Source: Pseudescherichia vulneris NBRC 102420
GTDB lineage: Bacteria > Pseudomonadota > Gammaproteobacteria > Enterobacterales > Enterobacteriaceae
Direction: 5' to 3'
Assembly (NCBI RefSeq): GCF_000759795.1
Contig: NZ_BBMZ01000023.1
Location: 1 to 64,000 of the forward strand
DNA length: 64,000 nt
Shown: in pieces, positions 42,424 through 52,145 of the stretch
How the letters are laid out: each line of letters starts with the position of its first letter
Numbering within the stretch: position 1 is the first letter of the stretch
Translations under genes and position numbers: made by a program
The notes under the pieces: generated by a model
Told to the model about the DNA's origin: nothing
The model's database searches: none
The model's input: the letters and a program-made list of their open reading frames with translations, nothing else

Positions 42424-43398
42424 ATGGCGGAATACAAGGATAACCTTCTCGGCGAGGCCAACAGCTTTCTGGAAGTGCTGGAGCAGGTTTCACGCCTCGC
42501 CCCGCTGGATAAGCCAGTGCTGATTATTGGTGAGCGCGGAACGGGCAAGGAGCTGATCGCCAACCGCCTGCACTTTCTCTCTGGGCGTTGGGACGGACCC
42601 TTTATCTCGCTAAACTGCGCTGCCCTTAATGAAAACCTGCTGGACACCGAACTGTTTGGTCATGAAGCCGGGGCCTTTACCGGGGCGCAGCGTCGCCATC
42701 CCGGCCGCTTTGAGCGCGCTGACGGCGGCACGCTGTTCCTCGACGAGCTGGCTACGGCCCCGATGCTGGTTCAGGAGAAGCTGCTGCGGGTAATTGAGTA
42801 CGGCGAGCTAGAGCGCGTCGGCGGCAGCCAGCCGCTGCAGGTTAACGTCCGGCTGGTATGCGCCACCAATGCCGATCTGCCTGAAATGGTACGCGACGGC
42901 ACGTTCCGCGCCGATCTTCTCGACCGGCTGGCCTTTGACGTGGTACAGCTCCCGCCGCTGCGCGAGCGCCAGAGCGATATTATGTTGATGGCAGAGCACT
43001 TCGCGATCCAGATGTGCCGCGAGCTGCGGCTGCCGCTATTTCCAGGCTTTACCGAGCGTGCCAGGGAGACGCTGCTGGACTACCGCTGGCCGGGTAATAT
43101 TCGCGAGCTGAAGAACGTGGTGGAGCGCTCGGTCTACCGCCACGGCACCAGCGAGGTGGCACTGGATGAGATTATTATCGATCCTTTTCAGCGCACCGCC
43201 TCTCCTGAGCCGGTTGCAGAGGCGCTCTCTGGCATGCCAAAGCTGCCGCTGGATCTGCGCCAGTTCCAGACCGTGCAGGAGAAGACCTTGCTGGAGGCCG
43301 CGCTACAGCAGGCCAAATTTAACCAGAAGCGCGCCGCAGAGCTGCTGAATCTGACCTACCATCAGCTCAGGGCGCTGTTGAAAAAGCATGGGCTGTAG
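42424..43398 (+). CDS. pspF: psp operon transcriptional activator PspF
   Basis: 324-residue sigma-54 enhancer-binding protein without a receiver domain, controlled by direct binding of PspA. It has Walker A GERGTGKELIANRL, the GAFTGA loop in HEAGAFTGAQRRHPGRF, Walker B LFLDEL, and a C-terminal HTH (QKRAAELLNLTYHQLRALL). The ATG at 42424 matches the E. coli N-terminus (MAEYKDNLLGEANSF). Divergent from pspA. Confidence 0.97.
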   Translation: MAEYKDNLLGEANSFLEVLEQVSRLAPLDKPVLIIGERGTGKELIANRLHFLSGRWDGPFISLNCAALNENLLDTELFGHEAGAFTGAQRRHPGRFERADGGTLFLDELATAPMLVQEKLLRVIEYGELERVGGSQPLQVNVRLVCATNADLPEMVRDGTFRADLLDRLAFDVVQLPPLRERQSDIMLMAEHFAIQMCRELRLPLFPGFTERARETLLDYRWPGNIRELKNVVERSVYRHGTSEVALDEIIIDPFQRTASPEPVAEALSGMPKLPLDLRQFQTVQEKTLLEAALQQAKFNQKRAAELLNLTYHQLRALLKKHGL

Positions 43399-43422
43399 CC
43401 GCAGTACGTAGGATCGGCAGAA

Positions 43423-43458
43423 CAAAAAAGAGGCTGCCAGCCTAAGCTGACAGCCTCT
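43423..43458 (-). terminator. Terminator of hok mRNA
   Basis: AGAGGCTGCCAGC and GCTGACAGCCTCT form a 13-bp stem with one mismatch. Read on the minus strand it is followed by TTTTTTG. It corresponds to the terminator of the R1 hok transcript; pspF may use the same stem from the other side. Confidence 0.8.
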
Positions 43459-43527
43459 TATAAAGGCGCTCGCGATGCCCGGCAACATCAGCGCTGAAAA
43501 GGCGGGGTTCCCCCCGCCTCCAGGTTG

Positions 43528-43686
43528 CTACTTACCGGATTCGTAAGCCATCGAAGCAGCCACCTCTCTGCTCCCATCTCTGTAGCGAATTTCACACAGC
43601 GATTTTCGCGTCAGCCAGGTGAATATCAACAGCGTTAAACAGACAATTAATATGCACCAGATGAGAGCATTCCATGGCAGCTTCAT
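43528..43686 (-). CDS. hok: Hok-family type I toxin
   Basis: 52-residue inner-membrane toxin. It starts [20 protein letters not shown], continues with [20 protein letters not shown] and ends [10 protein letters not shown]. This is very close to plasmid R1 Hok as I recall it, including the two conserved cysteines and the C-terminal AYESGK. A single transmembrane helix (~7-24) inserts and depolarises the membrane. AAGGAGAAGAAGGCT precedes the ATG. Translation is coupled to the overlapping mok frame. The gene lies between pspF and a DUF4142 gene, not in an obvious mobile element. Confidence 0.93.
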   Translation of the reverse strand: MKLPWNALIWCILIVCLTLLIFTWLTRKSLCEIRYRDGSREVAASMAYESGK

Positions 43687-43744
43687 AGCCTTCTTCTCCT
43701 TGCCTTGCGGCGGGTAAACGGCTACTCTGATGTTGACTAGACAT
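43592..43744 (-). CDS. mok: Mok overlapping leader peptide (hok modulator)
   Basis: 50-residue frame [20 protein letters not shown]... that starts 58 bp upstream of hok and ends inside it in another reading frame. GAGG precedes the ATG. In R1, ribosomes translating mok open the hok start, so blocking mok blocks hok. The preserved start region and frame indicate a working locus. Confidence 0.85.
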   Translation of the reverse strand: MSSQHQSSRLPAARQGEEGYEAAMECSHLVHINCLFNAVDIHLADAKIAV

Positions 43745-43800
43745 AGAGTCGGCCTCGTTGGTTTATTGAAAAATGACCTTCGGGGCTTTCTTCTTTCTGC
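43736..43800 (+). ncRNA. sok: Sok antisense RNA (antitoxin)
   Basis: The plus-strand stretch beginning ACTAGACATAGAGTCGGCCT and continuing to CGGGGCTTTCTTCTTTCTGC matches the layout of R1 Sok RNA: it starts just inside mok, covers the mok ribosome binding site, and ends in a pyrimidine-rich hairpin. It would pair with hok mRNA and trigger RNase III decay. The ends are approximate. Confidence 0.8.
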
Positions 43801-43830
43801 CTCACCACATCTTTATCGCTTCAACGTTAT

Positions 43831-43852
43831 GAGGCAAAAAGCCTCAAGCGCC
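43831..43852 (-). promoter_or_regulatory. hok mRNA 5' end with tac hairpin
   Basis: On the minus strand the likely 5' end is GGCGCTTGAGGCTTTTTGCC, containing a GAGGC/GCCTC stem. This matches the translational activation element of R1 hok mRNA, which pairs with the 3' fold-back sequence in the stable full-length transcript. Confidence 0.7.
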
Positions 43853-43920
43853 ACGGCTATTCTACGCTATCTGTTTTTAGCCTGTTGCGGCGCACGCCGC
43901 ATAACGTACCGGTAGCTTAA

Positions 43921-44496
43921 TTACTTATCTGCCGACATCTGCTGGGCGGATTTTAGATGCTGCTCAACGACCGGCGTATGCGCGTCGGCCAGAGCCTTCA
44001 CGTCCGGATCCTTGATCATCTTGGCATCACTTTGCAGCTTCGACAGCACCATCTGGTGATCTTTGGTGCCGGCGTTTTCCATATACATTTTGTCAAATGC
44101 GTCGCCGCTCTGCTTTTCCAGATTGGCGGCCATGGCCTTATGCATGGCATCCGGCTCAGTCGGCAGCGCCACCCCTTTTTGCTGGGCCACCGTCTGTACT
44201 TTGGTTAAGGCAGCACCGTGATCGTCAACCATCTTCTGAGCGAAGGCTTTGACGTCGCTGCTTTGAGCCTTGTTCAGCGCGATTTTGGCAGCGGCGATTT
44301 CATTGATATTGGCCTGCGCCATATCCTTCACCGCTTTTTCGTCCCCGGCGCTAAGTTTGGCGTTCGATCCCGTCTGACCTACGGCATCTTTCTGCGCAGC
44401 GCTAGGCTGCGTCTGAGCTTGAACGCCAGCAGTACTGAACATAGCGACGACTGCTGATACGGCGAGTAGCCCTTTCAAGGTTTTGCTCTTCTGCAT
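43921..44496 (-). CDS. Exported DUF4142-family protein
   Basis: 191 residues with a signal peptide (SKTLKGLLAVSAVVAMFSTA, then GVQAQTQ). The mature part is a ferritin-like helical bundle of the DUF4142 type: INEIAAAKIALNKAQSSDVK, AFAQKMVDDHGAALTKV and a C-terminal ADAHTPVVEQHLKSAQ. The function is unknown; such proteins are often stress-induced periplasmic proteins. GGAGAACAAC precedes the ATG. Transcribed away from the hok locus start. Confidence 0.88.
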   Translation of the reverse strand: MQKSKTLKGLLAVSAVVAMFSTAGVQAQTQPSAAQKDAVGQTGSNAKLSAGDEKAVKDMAQANINEIAAAKIALNKAQSSDVKAFAQKMVDDHGAALTKVQTVAQQKGVALPTEPDAMHKAMAANLEKQSGDAFDKMYMENAGTKDHQMVLSKLQSDAKMIKDPDVKALADAHTPVVEQHLKSAQQMSADK

Positions 44497-44660
44497 GTTG
44501 TTCTCCTGATGACCATGGGTAGGGTAGGTATGAGGTAATTAACCGTGCGCAGTTTCTTCTGTAAATAACAACTGCAATGGTCAGTTCAGTATAGTGGAAC
44601 AATGATTTAAGGCAGCAGATTAAGCCAAAGTCCTAATCGGAGGGGGTCAGGAGATGCGGG

Positions 44661-44692
44661 GTTAAAGACAGCCGCCCCACGGCAAGCTGTCT
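44661..44692 (-). terminator. Possible terminator after yajD
   Basis: AGACAGC and GCTGTCT form a 7-bp stem with a GC-rich loop. On the minus strand it is followed by TTTAAC. It lies directly after the yajD stop. An alternative pairing (CGCCCC with the following GTGGCG) exists. Confidence 0.45.
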
Positions 44693-44700
44693 TCGTGGCG

Positions 44701-45045
44701 TTACTTCTTATTAAGCATCGATTTCAGGTCAGCGAACGGATTGTAGGTTGCCGCACCCACATCCTTCTGTGCGTCCTCTCCCGCAACGACGGTTGTACCG
44801 TACTGATCGGCCTCGGTATATTTCGAGTGTTCATGATCGTGGCAGTAGAGGCACAGCAGTTCCCAGTTGCTGCCGTCCGGCGGGTTATTGGTGTGGTCGT
44901 GATCGATATGATGCACCGTTAACTCGCGCAGGTTCGAGTAAACAAACTCGCGTGAGCAGCGCCCGCAAACCCACGGATAAATTTTTAATGCTCTCTCCCG
45001 GTAGTCTGATTCCAGACGAGCATAGTTCTTAGGAATGATAGCCAT
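44701..45045 (-). CDS. yajD: HNH nuclease-family protein YajD
   Basis: 114 residues. It has zinc-knuckle cysteines CGRCSREF, an HNH core TVHHIDHDHTNNPPDGSNWE, and LLCLYCHDHEHSKY. It matches E. coli YajD along its length. A DNA/RNA endonuclease role is predicted but unproven. In K-12 yajD lies far away near tsx, so its position here is different. The ATG at 45045 removes three extra residues (MPA). Confidence 0.93.
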   Translation of the reverse strand: MAIIPKNYARLESDYRERALKIYPWVCGRCSREFVYSNLRELTVHHIDHDHTNNPPDGSNWELLCLYCHDHEHSKYTEADQYGTTVVAGEDAQKDVGAATYNPFADLKSMLNKK

Positions 45046-45110
45046 AGCAGGCAATCCTTACGGTAACGAAAGTATGCCCCTATAGTATGCCAATGCGCGA
45101 CGCTCGCCAA

Positions 45111-46028
45111 TCACTGATGGGAGGCCGGGGCGTGCTTACGGCAGACCTCCAGCACAAACTGCCGCAGCCAGCGGTGCGCCGGATCGGCCTCGGCTCGCGG
45201 ATGCCACATCTGGGAGAGCGTAATGCCAGGCACCTTTATCGGCAGTTCAAACATGCAATATGCCGCGGCAGGCTGATGGATAAGAAACGAGGCGGGGATC
45301 AGCCCCACCAGATCGGAGGCCTGCACCACCGCCAGCGCAGCGGGAAAGCCCGGTACGACAGCAGCAATAGTACGCTCAAGACCCCGTTCAGCCAGGGCCT
45401 CATCCACCGGTCCGGCGGTGCGTCCCTTACGAGAGGCGATCACGTGGGCATGCGCCAGATAGTCGCTGATGCCCACTTCCGGCAGCGCTGCCAGCGGATG
45501 GCCAGGGCGCACCACGCCAACAAAGCGATCTCGAAACAGCGCCTGAATGCGGATCTCCGGCCCCATCTCACCCAGCACGCCCACTTCGAGATCGACCAGC
45601 CCTTCACGCAGCGCCTTTGCGCTCTTTTCCGCGCGGGCCACAAAGCGCAGACGCACGTGCGGGGCGCTCTTCGCCGCCGCCACAATCAGCGTTGGGCCAA
45701 AGGCCTCAATGAAACCCTCGTTAGTGCGCAGCACGAACGTGCGATCCAGGGTCGACAGCGCCAGCCCGGCCGGAGAGGGTCGCAGCAGCGCCAGGGTTTC
45801 AAACAGGGTGTGCTGCGTGCGTTCGCGAATAGCCTCAGCATGCGGCGTTAACACCATGTGGCGGCCAGCACGCACCAACAACGGATCGCCGATGGCTGAG
45901 CGCAGACGGCTGAGCGTACGGCTCATCGCCGATGCGCTTAACCCTAAACGACGCGCAGCCCCCGCCACGCTGGCTTCAGCCAGCAGCGCGTCGAGAGCGA
46001 TAAGCAAGTTCAGATCGGGTGCGTTCAT
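45111..46028 (-). CDS. LysR-family transcriptional regulator
   Basis: 305 residues. The N-terminal winged HTH is SVAGAARRLGLSASAMSRTL, preceded by LNLLIALDALL, and the C-terminal two-lobed effector domain has VGVVRPGHPLA and a PIKVPGITLSQMWHPR tail. It is divergent from the MFS exporter with ~140 bp between, the standard LysR arrangement, so it probably controls that gene. The effector is unknown. Confidence 0.93.
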   Translation of the reverse strand: MNAPDLNLLIALDALLAEASVAGAARRLGLSASAMSRTLSRLRSAIGDPLLVRAGRHMVLTPHAEAIRERTQHTLFETLALLRPSPAGLALSTLDRTFVLRTNEGFIEAFGPTLIVAAAKSAPHVRLRFVARAEKSAKALREGLVDLEVGVLGEMGPEIRIQALFRDRFVGVVRPGHPLAALPEVGISDYLAHAHVIASRKGRTAGPVDEALAERGLERTIAAVVPGFPAALAVVQASDLVGLIPASFLIHQPAAAYCMFELPIKVPGITLSQMWHPRAEADPAHRWLRQFVLEVCRKHAPASHQ

Positions 46029-46169
46029 GCCTGTATCTTACTCTGCCCGTTTGGTTTGAGGGAAGGCGTCCGGTGCAGGTTATTACTGCAAACGCTGCGT
46101 CTTCCGCCCGGTCTCATCCCTGCTTACGCTGTTCATATTGCATAAACACATATAACAGAGGTGAACAGC

Positions 46170-47576
46170 ATGGCGCTTTTTTCTTCAGAACCTGGGGATG
46201 AAGGTTTAGCCGGGCGCGAACGGGCCCTGGCGATGGGTGCGGTGATGACCAGCACTACCATGGCCGTGTTTGACGGGGCCATCGTCAACGTTGCGCTGCC
46301 GCCCATCGCCCATGCGCTGGCGGTGCCTGCACAGTCCACCGTATGGGTCGCTAATGGCTATCTGCTCTCGGTCGCGATGACGCTGGCCATTTTTGCCGCG
46401 CTTGCCCGCCGCGTTGGCTTTCGCACCCTGTTTGCCTTCGGCCTGAGCCTGTTTACGCTGGCCTCGCTGGGCTGCGCCCTCTCCTCTTCGCTCTCGGCGC
46501 TGACAGGCTGGCGCATCGTGCAGGGCGTTGGCGGGGCCGCGACCTTGAGTATTGCTCCAGCGATCCTACGCTCTGTTTTCCCGACTCGCCTGCTGGGTCG
46601 TATTCTGGGCCTTCACGCCCTGCTGATCGCCGCCAGCACGGCAGTCGCCCCGGTGCTGGGGGGCACGCTGCTGGCCGCCCTGAGCTGGCAGTGGCTGTTT
46701 GCCATTAATATTCCGCTGGGAGCGATCGCCTTAACGCTGACGCTGCAGGCGATCCCCCGTAACAGCACGCCCGCACACGAACCCTTTGATATCGCCGGGG
46801 CAGCGCTGTCAGCGCTGATGCTCGGCGGATTAATTATGGCGGCAAACGCCTTCTCCCGGCCCGGCTCGGCGCAAACGCAGCTGTGGACGGCGGCAGGCTA
46901 TGGTGGCGTGGCGATGGCCGCCGGGCTGCTGTTTATCTGGCGTCAGCGTCGTGCGCCACGGCCGCTCATGCCGCTGGCGCTTTTTGCCTCGGCGCGCTTT
47001 TCACTGGCTGCCCTCACCTCGCTGGCCTCATTTGTCAGTCAGGGGATGACGTTTATTGCTCTCCCCTTTCTGTTTCAGAGCGTATACGGGTATAGCGTCT
47101 TTACCTCGGCGCTGCTGTTCACCCCCTGGCCGCTGGGGATTATGCTGGCCGCGCCCCATGCAGGTCGTCTGGCCGATCGCTACCCCGCCGCGATAATTTC
47201 TACGCTGGGTTTGGGGATTTTTACGCTGGGGTTAACGCTGCTGGCGCTGCTGCCAGACCAGGCTCAGCCCTGGGATATTGGCATTCGCAGCCTGGTTTGC
47301 GGACTCGGCTTCGGCTTTTTTCAAAGCCCCAACAATCGTGAAATGCTGGCAAACGCCTCGCGGGAGAACAGCGGCTACGCCTCCGGCGTGCTGGCCATTA
47401 TGCGTACCTTCGGCCAGTGTCTGGGCGGGGCCTTAGTGGGCGTCATCCTGGCGGTTTTAGCGCCCGTTGGCGATCGGGCGGCGGGCGCGGTTCGCCTGAG
47501 CCTATGGGTTGCGGTACTGGCGACCGTGCTGGCCCTCCTTTTTAGCTTAAGCCGCATACGAAAACAGCCTGATTGA
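46170..47576 (+). CDS. MFS multidrug exporter, DHA2-like (14 TM)
   Basis: About 468 residues and mostly hydrophobic, with some 13-14 transmembrane helices. Motif D1-like DGAIVNVALPPIA and QSTVWVANGYLLS are typical of drug:H+ antiporter-2 members; ARRVGFRTLF is the motif A loop and GWRIVQGVGGAATLSIAPAI is motif C-like. The ATG at 46170 has GAGGTG upstream; a GTG at 46161 is an alternative. The substrate is not predictable. Confidence 0.9.
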   Translation: MALFSSEPGDEGLAGRERALAMGAVMTSTTMAVFDGAIVNVALPPIAHALAVPAQSTVWVANGYLLSVAMTLAIFAALARRVGFRTLFAFGLSLFTLASLGCALSSSLSALTGWRIVQGVGGAATLSIAPAILRSVFPTRLLGRILGLHALLIAASTAVAPVLGGTLLAALSWQWLFAINIPLGAIALTLTLQAIPRNSTPAHEPFDIAGAALSALMLGGLIMAANAFSRPGSAQTQLWTAAGYGGVAMAAGLLFIWRQRRAPRPLMPLALFASARFSLAALTSLASFVSQGMTFIALPFLFQSVYGYSVFTSALLFTPWPLGIMLAAPHAGRLADRYPAAIISTLGLGIFTLGLTLLALLPDQAQPWDIGIRSLVCGLGFGFFQSPNNREMLANASRENSGYASGVLAIMRTFGQCLGGALVGVILAVLAPVGDRAAGAVRLSLWVAVLATVLALLFSLSRIRKQPD

Positions 47577-47666
47577 TGACTTTTACGCCGCTTACCCGCA
47601 GACATTTTTACGTGACCCTGTTAAGTGCGATACACTTTGTAAATCGGTCTTACAGCTAAAGAAATT

Positions 47667-49313
47667 ATGCGCCTGATTATATCTTCCCTGCTCATGGCAG
47701 TCGGCCTGTTAAGCGGACACGTTCAGGCTGCGCCTGCGGGTCCCGCTACGGCGGATATTCGTGATAGCGGTTTTGTCTACTGTGTGAATGGCCAGGTTAA
47801 TACCTTTAATCCGCAAAAAGCGAGCAGCGGCCTGATTGTAGATACCCTGGCAGCCCAGCTTTACGATCGTCTGCTGGACGTGGATCCTTACACCTATCGT
47901 CTGGTGCCCGAGCTGGCGGAGAGCTGGGAGGTGCTGGATAACGGCGCGACCTACCGTTTCCGCCTGCGAAGCAACGTCGCCTTTCAAAAAACGCCGTGGT
48001 TTACGCCAGGGCGGGCACTTAACGCCGACGACGTGGTCTTTAGCTTCCAGCGCATTTTCGATCGCCACCACCCGTGGCATAACGTCAATGGCAGCAGCTT
48101 CCCCTATTTTGATAGCTTACAGTTCGCCGACTCGGTAGAAAGCGTACGCAAGCTGGACAGTCGCACGGTGGAGTTTCGCCTGAAAAAGCCGGACGCCTCG
48201 TTTCTGTGGCATCTGGCGACGCACTACGCCTCGGTGATGTCTGCCGAATACGCAGACCAGCTGGCTAAGCGCGATCGTCAGGAGCTGCTGGATCGCCAGC
48301 CGGTAGGCACCGGCCCGTTCCAGCTTGCCGAGTACCGCACCGGCCAGTATATCCGCCTCCAGCGCCACGCGCAGTTCTGGCGCGGCCAGCCGCTGATGCC
48401 GCAGGTGGTGGTCGATCTCGGCTCCGGGGGAACCGGGCGGCTATCGAAGCTGCTGACCGGCGAGTGTGACGTACTAGCGTGGCCTGCCGCCAGCCAGCTG
48501 ACAATTTTACGCGACGATCCGCGCCTGCGTCTGACCCTGCGTCCGGGGATGAACATCGCCTATCTGGCGTTTAATACCGACAAAGCGCCGCTGAATAACC
48601 CCGCCGTGCGACATGCGCTGGCGCTGGCGATCAACAACCAGCGCCTGATGCAGTCGATCTATTACGGCACGGCAGAGACCGCCGCCTCGATCCTGCCCCG
48701 TGCCTCCTGGGCCTATGACAGCGAAGCAAAAATCACTGAATACAATCCGGAAAAAGCCAAGCAGCAGCTGGCCGCGCTGGGGCTGGAGAACATGACCTTA
48801 CAGCTGTGGGTGCCGACCAGCTCGCAGGCGTGGAACCCCAGCCCGCTGAAAACCGCTGAACTGATCCAGGCCGATATGGCCCAGGTCGGCGTCAAGGTGA
48901 TGATTGTTCCCGTCGAAGGGCGGTTCCAGGAAGCGAGACTGATGGATATGAATCATGACCTGACCCTCTCCGGCTGGTCGACGGACAGCAACGACCCGGA
49001 CAGCTTCTTCCGCCCGCTGCTGAGCTGCGCCGCCATTGAGTCACAAACGAACTTTGCCCACTGGTGCCGCCGGGAGTTTGATACCATATTGCAGAAAGCG
49101 CTGACCTCCCAGCAGCTGGCGTCGCGCATTGAAGCCTACGATGAGGCGCAGACTATCCTCGCTCGCGAGCTGCCGGTGCTGCCGCTGGCCTCTTCCCTGC
49201 GCCTGCAGGCCTACCGCTACGATATTAAAGGTCTTGTCCTGAGCCCGTTCGGCAACGCCTCGTTTGCCGGCGTCTCGCGTGAACCGCAAAAAGAAGAGGT
49301 GAAGCAACCATGA
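47667..49313 (+). CDS. sapA: SapA peptide-binding protein
   Basis: 548-residue periplasmic solute-binding protein (signal peptide [20 protein letters not shown], then AAPAG). It is part of the Sap system linked to antimicrobial-peptide resistance, heme and putrescine handling. It has the OppA-like segment [20 protein letters not shown] and [20 protein letters not shown]. The stop overlaps the sapB start (ATGA). First gene of sapABCDF. Confidence 0.96.
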   Translation: MRLIISSLLMAVGLLSGHVQAAPAGPATADIRDSGFVYCVNGQVNTFNPQKASSGLIVDTLAAQLYDRLLDVDPYTYRLVPELAESWEVLDNGATYRFRLRSNVAFQKTPWFTPGRALNADDVVFSFQRIFDRHHPWHNVNGSSFPYFDSLQFADSVESVRKLDSRTVEFRLKKPDASFLWHLATHYASVMSAEYADQLAKRDRQELLDRQPVGTGPFQLAEYRTGQYIRLQRHAQFWRGQPLMPQVVVDLGSGGTGRLSKLLTGECDVLAWPAASQLTILRDDPRLRLTLRPGMNIAYLAFNTDKAPLNNPAVRHALALAINNQRLMQSIYYGTAETAASILPRASWAYDSEAKITEYNPEKAKQQLAALGLENMTLQLWVPTSSQAWNPSPLKTAELIQADMAQVGVKVMIVPVEGRFQEARLMDMNHDLTLSGWSTDSNDPDSFFRPLLSCAAIESQTNFAHWCRREFDTILQKALTSQQLASRIEAYDEAQTILARELPVLPLASSLRLQAYRYDIKGLVLSPFGNASFAGVSREPQKEEVKQP

Positions 49314-50275
49314 TCATCTTTACGCTGCGCCGCCTGCTTCTGCTGCTGGTCACGCTCTTTCTGCTGACCTTTGTAGGTTTTAGCCTGAGCTACTTTACCC
49401 CCCACGCGCCGCTGCAGGGCGCATCCCTGTGGAACGCCTGGTTCTTCTGGTTCAAAGGGGTGCTGCACTGGGATTTCGGCGTCTCCAGCATTAACGGCCA
49501 GCTGATCTCCGAGCAGCTCAAGGAGGTCTTCCCGGCCACCATGGAGCTCTGTATTCTTGCCTTTGGCTTCGCGCTGGTGGTGGGCATCCCGGTTGGTATG
49601 ATGGCCGGTATTATGCGCGGTAAATGGCAGGATAAGCTGATCAGCGCCCTGGCCCTGATTGGCTTCTCGATCCCCATCTTCTGGCTGGCGCTACTGCTGA
49701 CCCTCTTCTTCTCGCTGACGCTGGGCTGGTTGCCGGTATCAGGCCGCTTCGATCTGCTTTATGAGGTGAAAACGGTCACCGGCTTTGCGCTGATTGACGC
49801 CTGGCTGTCGGAGTCGATATGGCGCGAAGAGATGATCATCAGCGCGCTGCGGCATATGGTGCTGCCGGTGCTGACTCTGGCGGTCGCGCCGACCACCGAG
49901 GTGATCCGCCTGATGCGACTTAGCACTATTGAGGTGTTTGAGCAGAACTACATCAAGGCCGCCGCCACGCGCGGGCTATCGCGCCTGAGCATTCTGCGTC
50001 GCCACGTGCTGCACAACGCCTTGCCGCCGGTGATCCCCCGTCTGGGCCTACAGTTTTCCACGATGCTGACGCTGGCGATGATCACTGAAATGGTCTTTAG
50101 CTGGCCGGGACTGGGGCGCTGGGTGATCAATGCCATCCGCCAGCAGGACTATGCGGCTATTTCCGCCGGGGTGATGGTGATTGGTGCGCTGGTCATTATT
50201 GTTAACGTTCTCTCTGACATTCTGGGCGCGCTGGCGAACCCTTTGAAACATAAGGAATGGTATGCCCTCCGATAA
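49310..50275 (+). CDS. sapB: SapB permease
   Basis: 321-residue inner-membrane ABC permease of the DppB/OppB type: TM1 is [20 protein letters not shown], and the EAA loop reads [20 protein letters not shown]. Overlaps sapA by four bases and sapC by fourteen, so the three are translated together. Confidence 0.96.
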   Translation: MIIFTLRRLLLLLVTLFLLTFVGFSLSYFTPHAPLQGASLWNAWFFWFKGVLHWDFGVSSINGQLISEQLKEVFPATMELCILAFGFALVVGIPVGMMAGIMRGKWQDKLISALALIGFSIPIFWLALLLTLFFSLTLGWLPVSGRFDLLYEVKTVTGFALIDAWLSESIWREEMIISALRHMVLPVLTLAVAPTTEVIRLMRLSTIEVFEQNYIKAAATRGLSRLSILRRHVLHNALPPVIPRLGLQFSTMLTLAMITEMVFSWPGLGRWVINAIRQQDYAAISAGVMVIGALVIIVNVLSDILGALANPLKHKEWYALR

Positions 50276-51152
50276 CGTCTATAACGAGAAGCAGACCCCC
50301 GGCGCGCTGCGCACGGTCTGGCGCAAGTTCTATGGCGATACCACCGCCATGATTGGTCTGTACGGCTGCGCCGGGCTGGTGCTGCTGTGTCTTTTTGGCC
50401 GCTGGTTCGCGCCCTACGGCATCGATCAGCAGTTCCTCGGCTACCAGCTGCTGCCACCCTCGTGGTCGCGCTATGGGGACGTCTCCTTCTTCCTCGGCAC
50501 GGACGACCTTGGCCGGGACGTGCTTAGCCGCCTGCTCAGCGGTGCGGCACCAACGGTAGGCGGCGCGTTTGTCGTGACCCTGGCGGCAACGATCTGCGGC
50601 CTGGTGCTGGGTGTCGTGGCCGGGGCAACGCACGGCCTGCGTTCGGCGGTGCTGAACCACGTGCTCGATACGCTGCTGTCGATCCCCTCCCTGCTGCTGG
50701 CCATTATCGTGGTGGCCTTTGCCGGGCCGCACCTCTCCCATGCCATGTTTGCCGTCTGGCTGGCACTGCTGCCGAGGATGGTACGCTCGGTCTACAGCAT
50801 GGTGCACGACGAGCTGGAGAAAGAGTACGTGGTCGCCGCGCGGCTGGACGGCGCGACGACGCTCAATATTTTGTGGTTTGCGGTACTGCCGAACATGACC
50901 GCAGGCCTGGTGACCGAGATCACCCGCGCGCTCTCAATGGCAATCCTCGACATAGCCGCGCTGGGCTTTCTCGATCTCGGTGCGCAGCTGCCCTCCCCGG
51001 AGTGGGGAGCGATGCTGGGCGACGCGCTGGAGCTGATCTACGTCGCGCCCTGGACAGTGATGCTGCCGGGGGCGTCGATCATGGTAAGCGTTTTACTGGT
51101 TAACCTGCTGGGCGACGGGATCCGCCGTGCGGTCAATGCGGGGGTGGAATAG
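50262..51152 (+). CDS. sapC: SapC permease
   Basis: 296-residue partner permease (DppC/OppC type). It has a long N-terminal cytoplasmic stretch, [17 protein letters not shown], and the EAA motif [20 protein letters not shown]. The stop abuts the sapD GTG start at 51152. Confidence 0.96.
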   Translation: MPSDNVYNEKQTPGALRTVWRKFYGDTTAMIGLYGCAGLVLLCLFGRWFAPYGIDQQFLGYQLLPPSWSRYGDVSFFLGTDDLGRDVLSRLLSGAAPTVGGAFVVTLAATICGLVLGVVAGATHGLRSAVLNHVLDTLLSIPSLLLAIIVVAFAGPHLSHAMFAVWLALLPRMVRSVYSMVHDELEKEYVVAARLDGATTLNILWFAVLPNMTAGLVTEITRALSMAILDIAALGFLDLGAQLPSPEWGAMLGDALELIYVAPWTVMLPGASIMVSVLLVNLLGDGIRRAVNAGVE

Positions 51153-52144
51153 TGCCACTACTTGATATTCGTAACTTGACCATTGAGGTCAAGACTGGCG
51201 AAGGCTGGGTAAGAGCCGTCGATCGCGTTACGCTGACCCTTGCCGAAGGCGAAATCCGCGGTCTGGTGGGCGAATCCGGCTCGGGCAAAAGCCTGATAGC
51301 CAAAGCCATCTGCGGCGTAACCAAAGATAACTGGCGGGTCACCGCAGACCGAATGCGCTTCGACGACGTCGATCTGATGCGCCTCTCGGCGCGCGAGCGG
51401 CGGAAAATCCTCGGCCATAACGTGTCGATGATTTTTCAGGAGCCGCAGTCCTGTCTCGATCCGTCGGAGCGCGTCGGTAAACAGCTGATGCAGAACATTC
51501 CGGCCTGGACCTATAAAGGCCGCTGGTGGCAGCGCATGGGCTGGCGGAAACGGCGCGCTATTGAGCTGCTGCACCGCGTCGGCATTCGCGATCACAAAGA
51601 TGCGATGCGCAGCTTCCCTTACGAGCTGACGGACGGCGAGTGCCAGAAGGTGATGATTGCCATTGCGCTGGCGAACCAGCCCCGCCTGTTGATCGCCGAT
51701 GAGCCGACCAACGCCATGGAGCCGACCACCCAGGCGCAGATTTTCCGTCTGCTGACCCGGCTCAACCAAAACAACAACACCACCATTATCCTGATCAGCC
51801 ACGACCTGCAGATGCTGAGCCAGTGGGCGGACAAGATCAACGTGATGTACTGCGGCCAGACCGTGGAGACCGCGCCGAGCGAGGAGCTGATCGCCACGCC
51901 GCATCACCCCTATACCCAGGCGCTGATCCGCGCTATTCCTGACTTTGGCAGCGCCATGCCGCATAAAAGCCGCCTGAACACGCTGCCGGGGGCGATCCCA
52001 CTGCTGGAGCATCTGCCAATTGGCTGCCGTCTCGGGCCGCGCTGCCCCTACGCCCAGCGTAAATGCATTGAGCGTCCCCTGCTGGCCGGACCCAAAAATC
52101 ACCTCTTTGCCTGTCATTTCCCGCTGAATATGGAGAAAGAGTGA
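51152..52144 (+). CDS. sapD: SapD ABC transporter ATPase
   Basis: 330-residue ATPase. Walker A is [16 protein letters not shown], the signature segment reads [16 protein letters not shown] and Walker B is [13 protein letters not shown]. The signature is TDGEC rather than LSGGQ, as in E. coli SapD, which also supports Trk potassium uptake. The C-terminal oligopeptide-ABC extension ([12 protein letters not shown]) is present. The start is GTG at 51152. Confidence 0.96.
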   Translation: MPLLDIRNLTIEVKTGEGWVRAVDRVTLTLAEGEIRGLVGESGSGKSLIAKAICGVTKDNWRVTADRMRFDDVDLMRLSARERRKILGHNVSMIFQEPQSCLDPSERVGKQLMQNIPAWTYKGRWWQRMGWRKRRAIELLHRVGIRDHKDAMRSFPYELTDGECQKVMIAIALANQPRLLIADEPTNAMEPTTQAQIFRLLTRLNQNNNTTIILISHDLQMLSQWADKINVMYCGQTVETAPSEELIATPHHPYTQALIRAIPDFGSAMPHKSRLNTLPGAIPLLEHLPIGCRLGPRCPYAQRKCIERPLLAGPKNHLFACHFPLNMEKE

Positions 52145-52145
52145 G

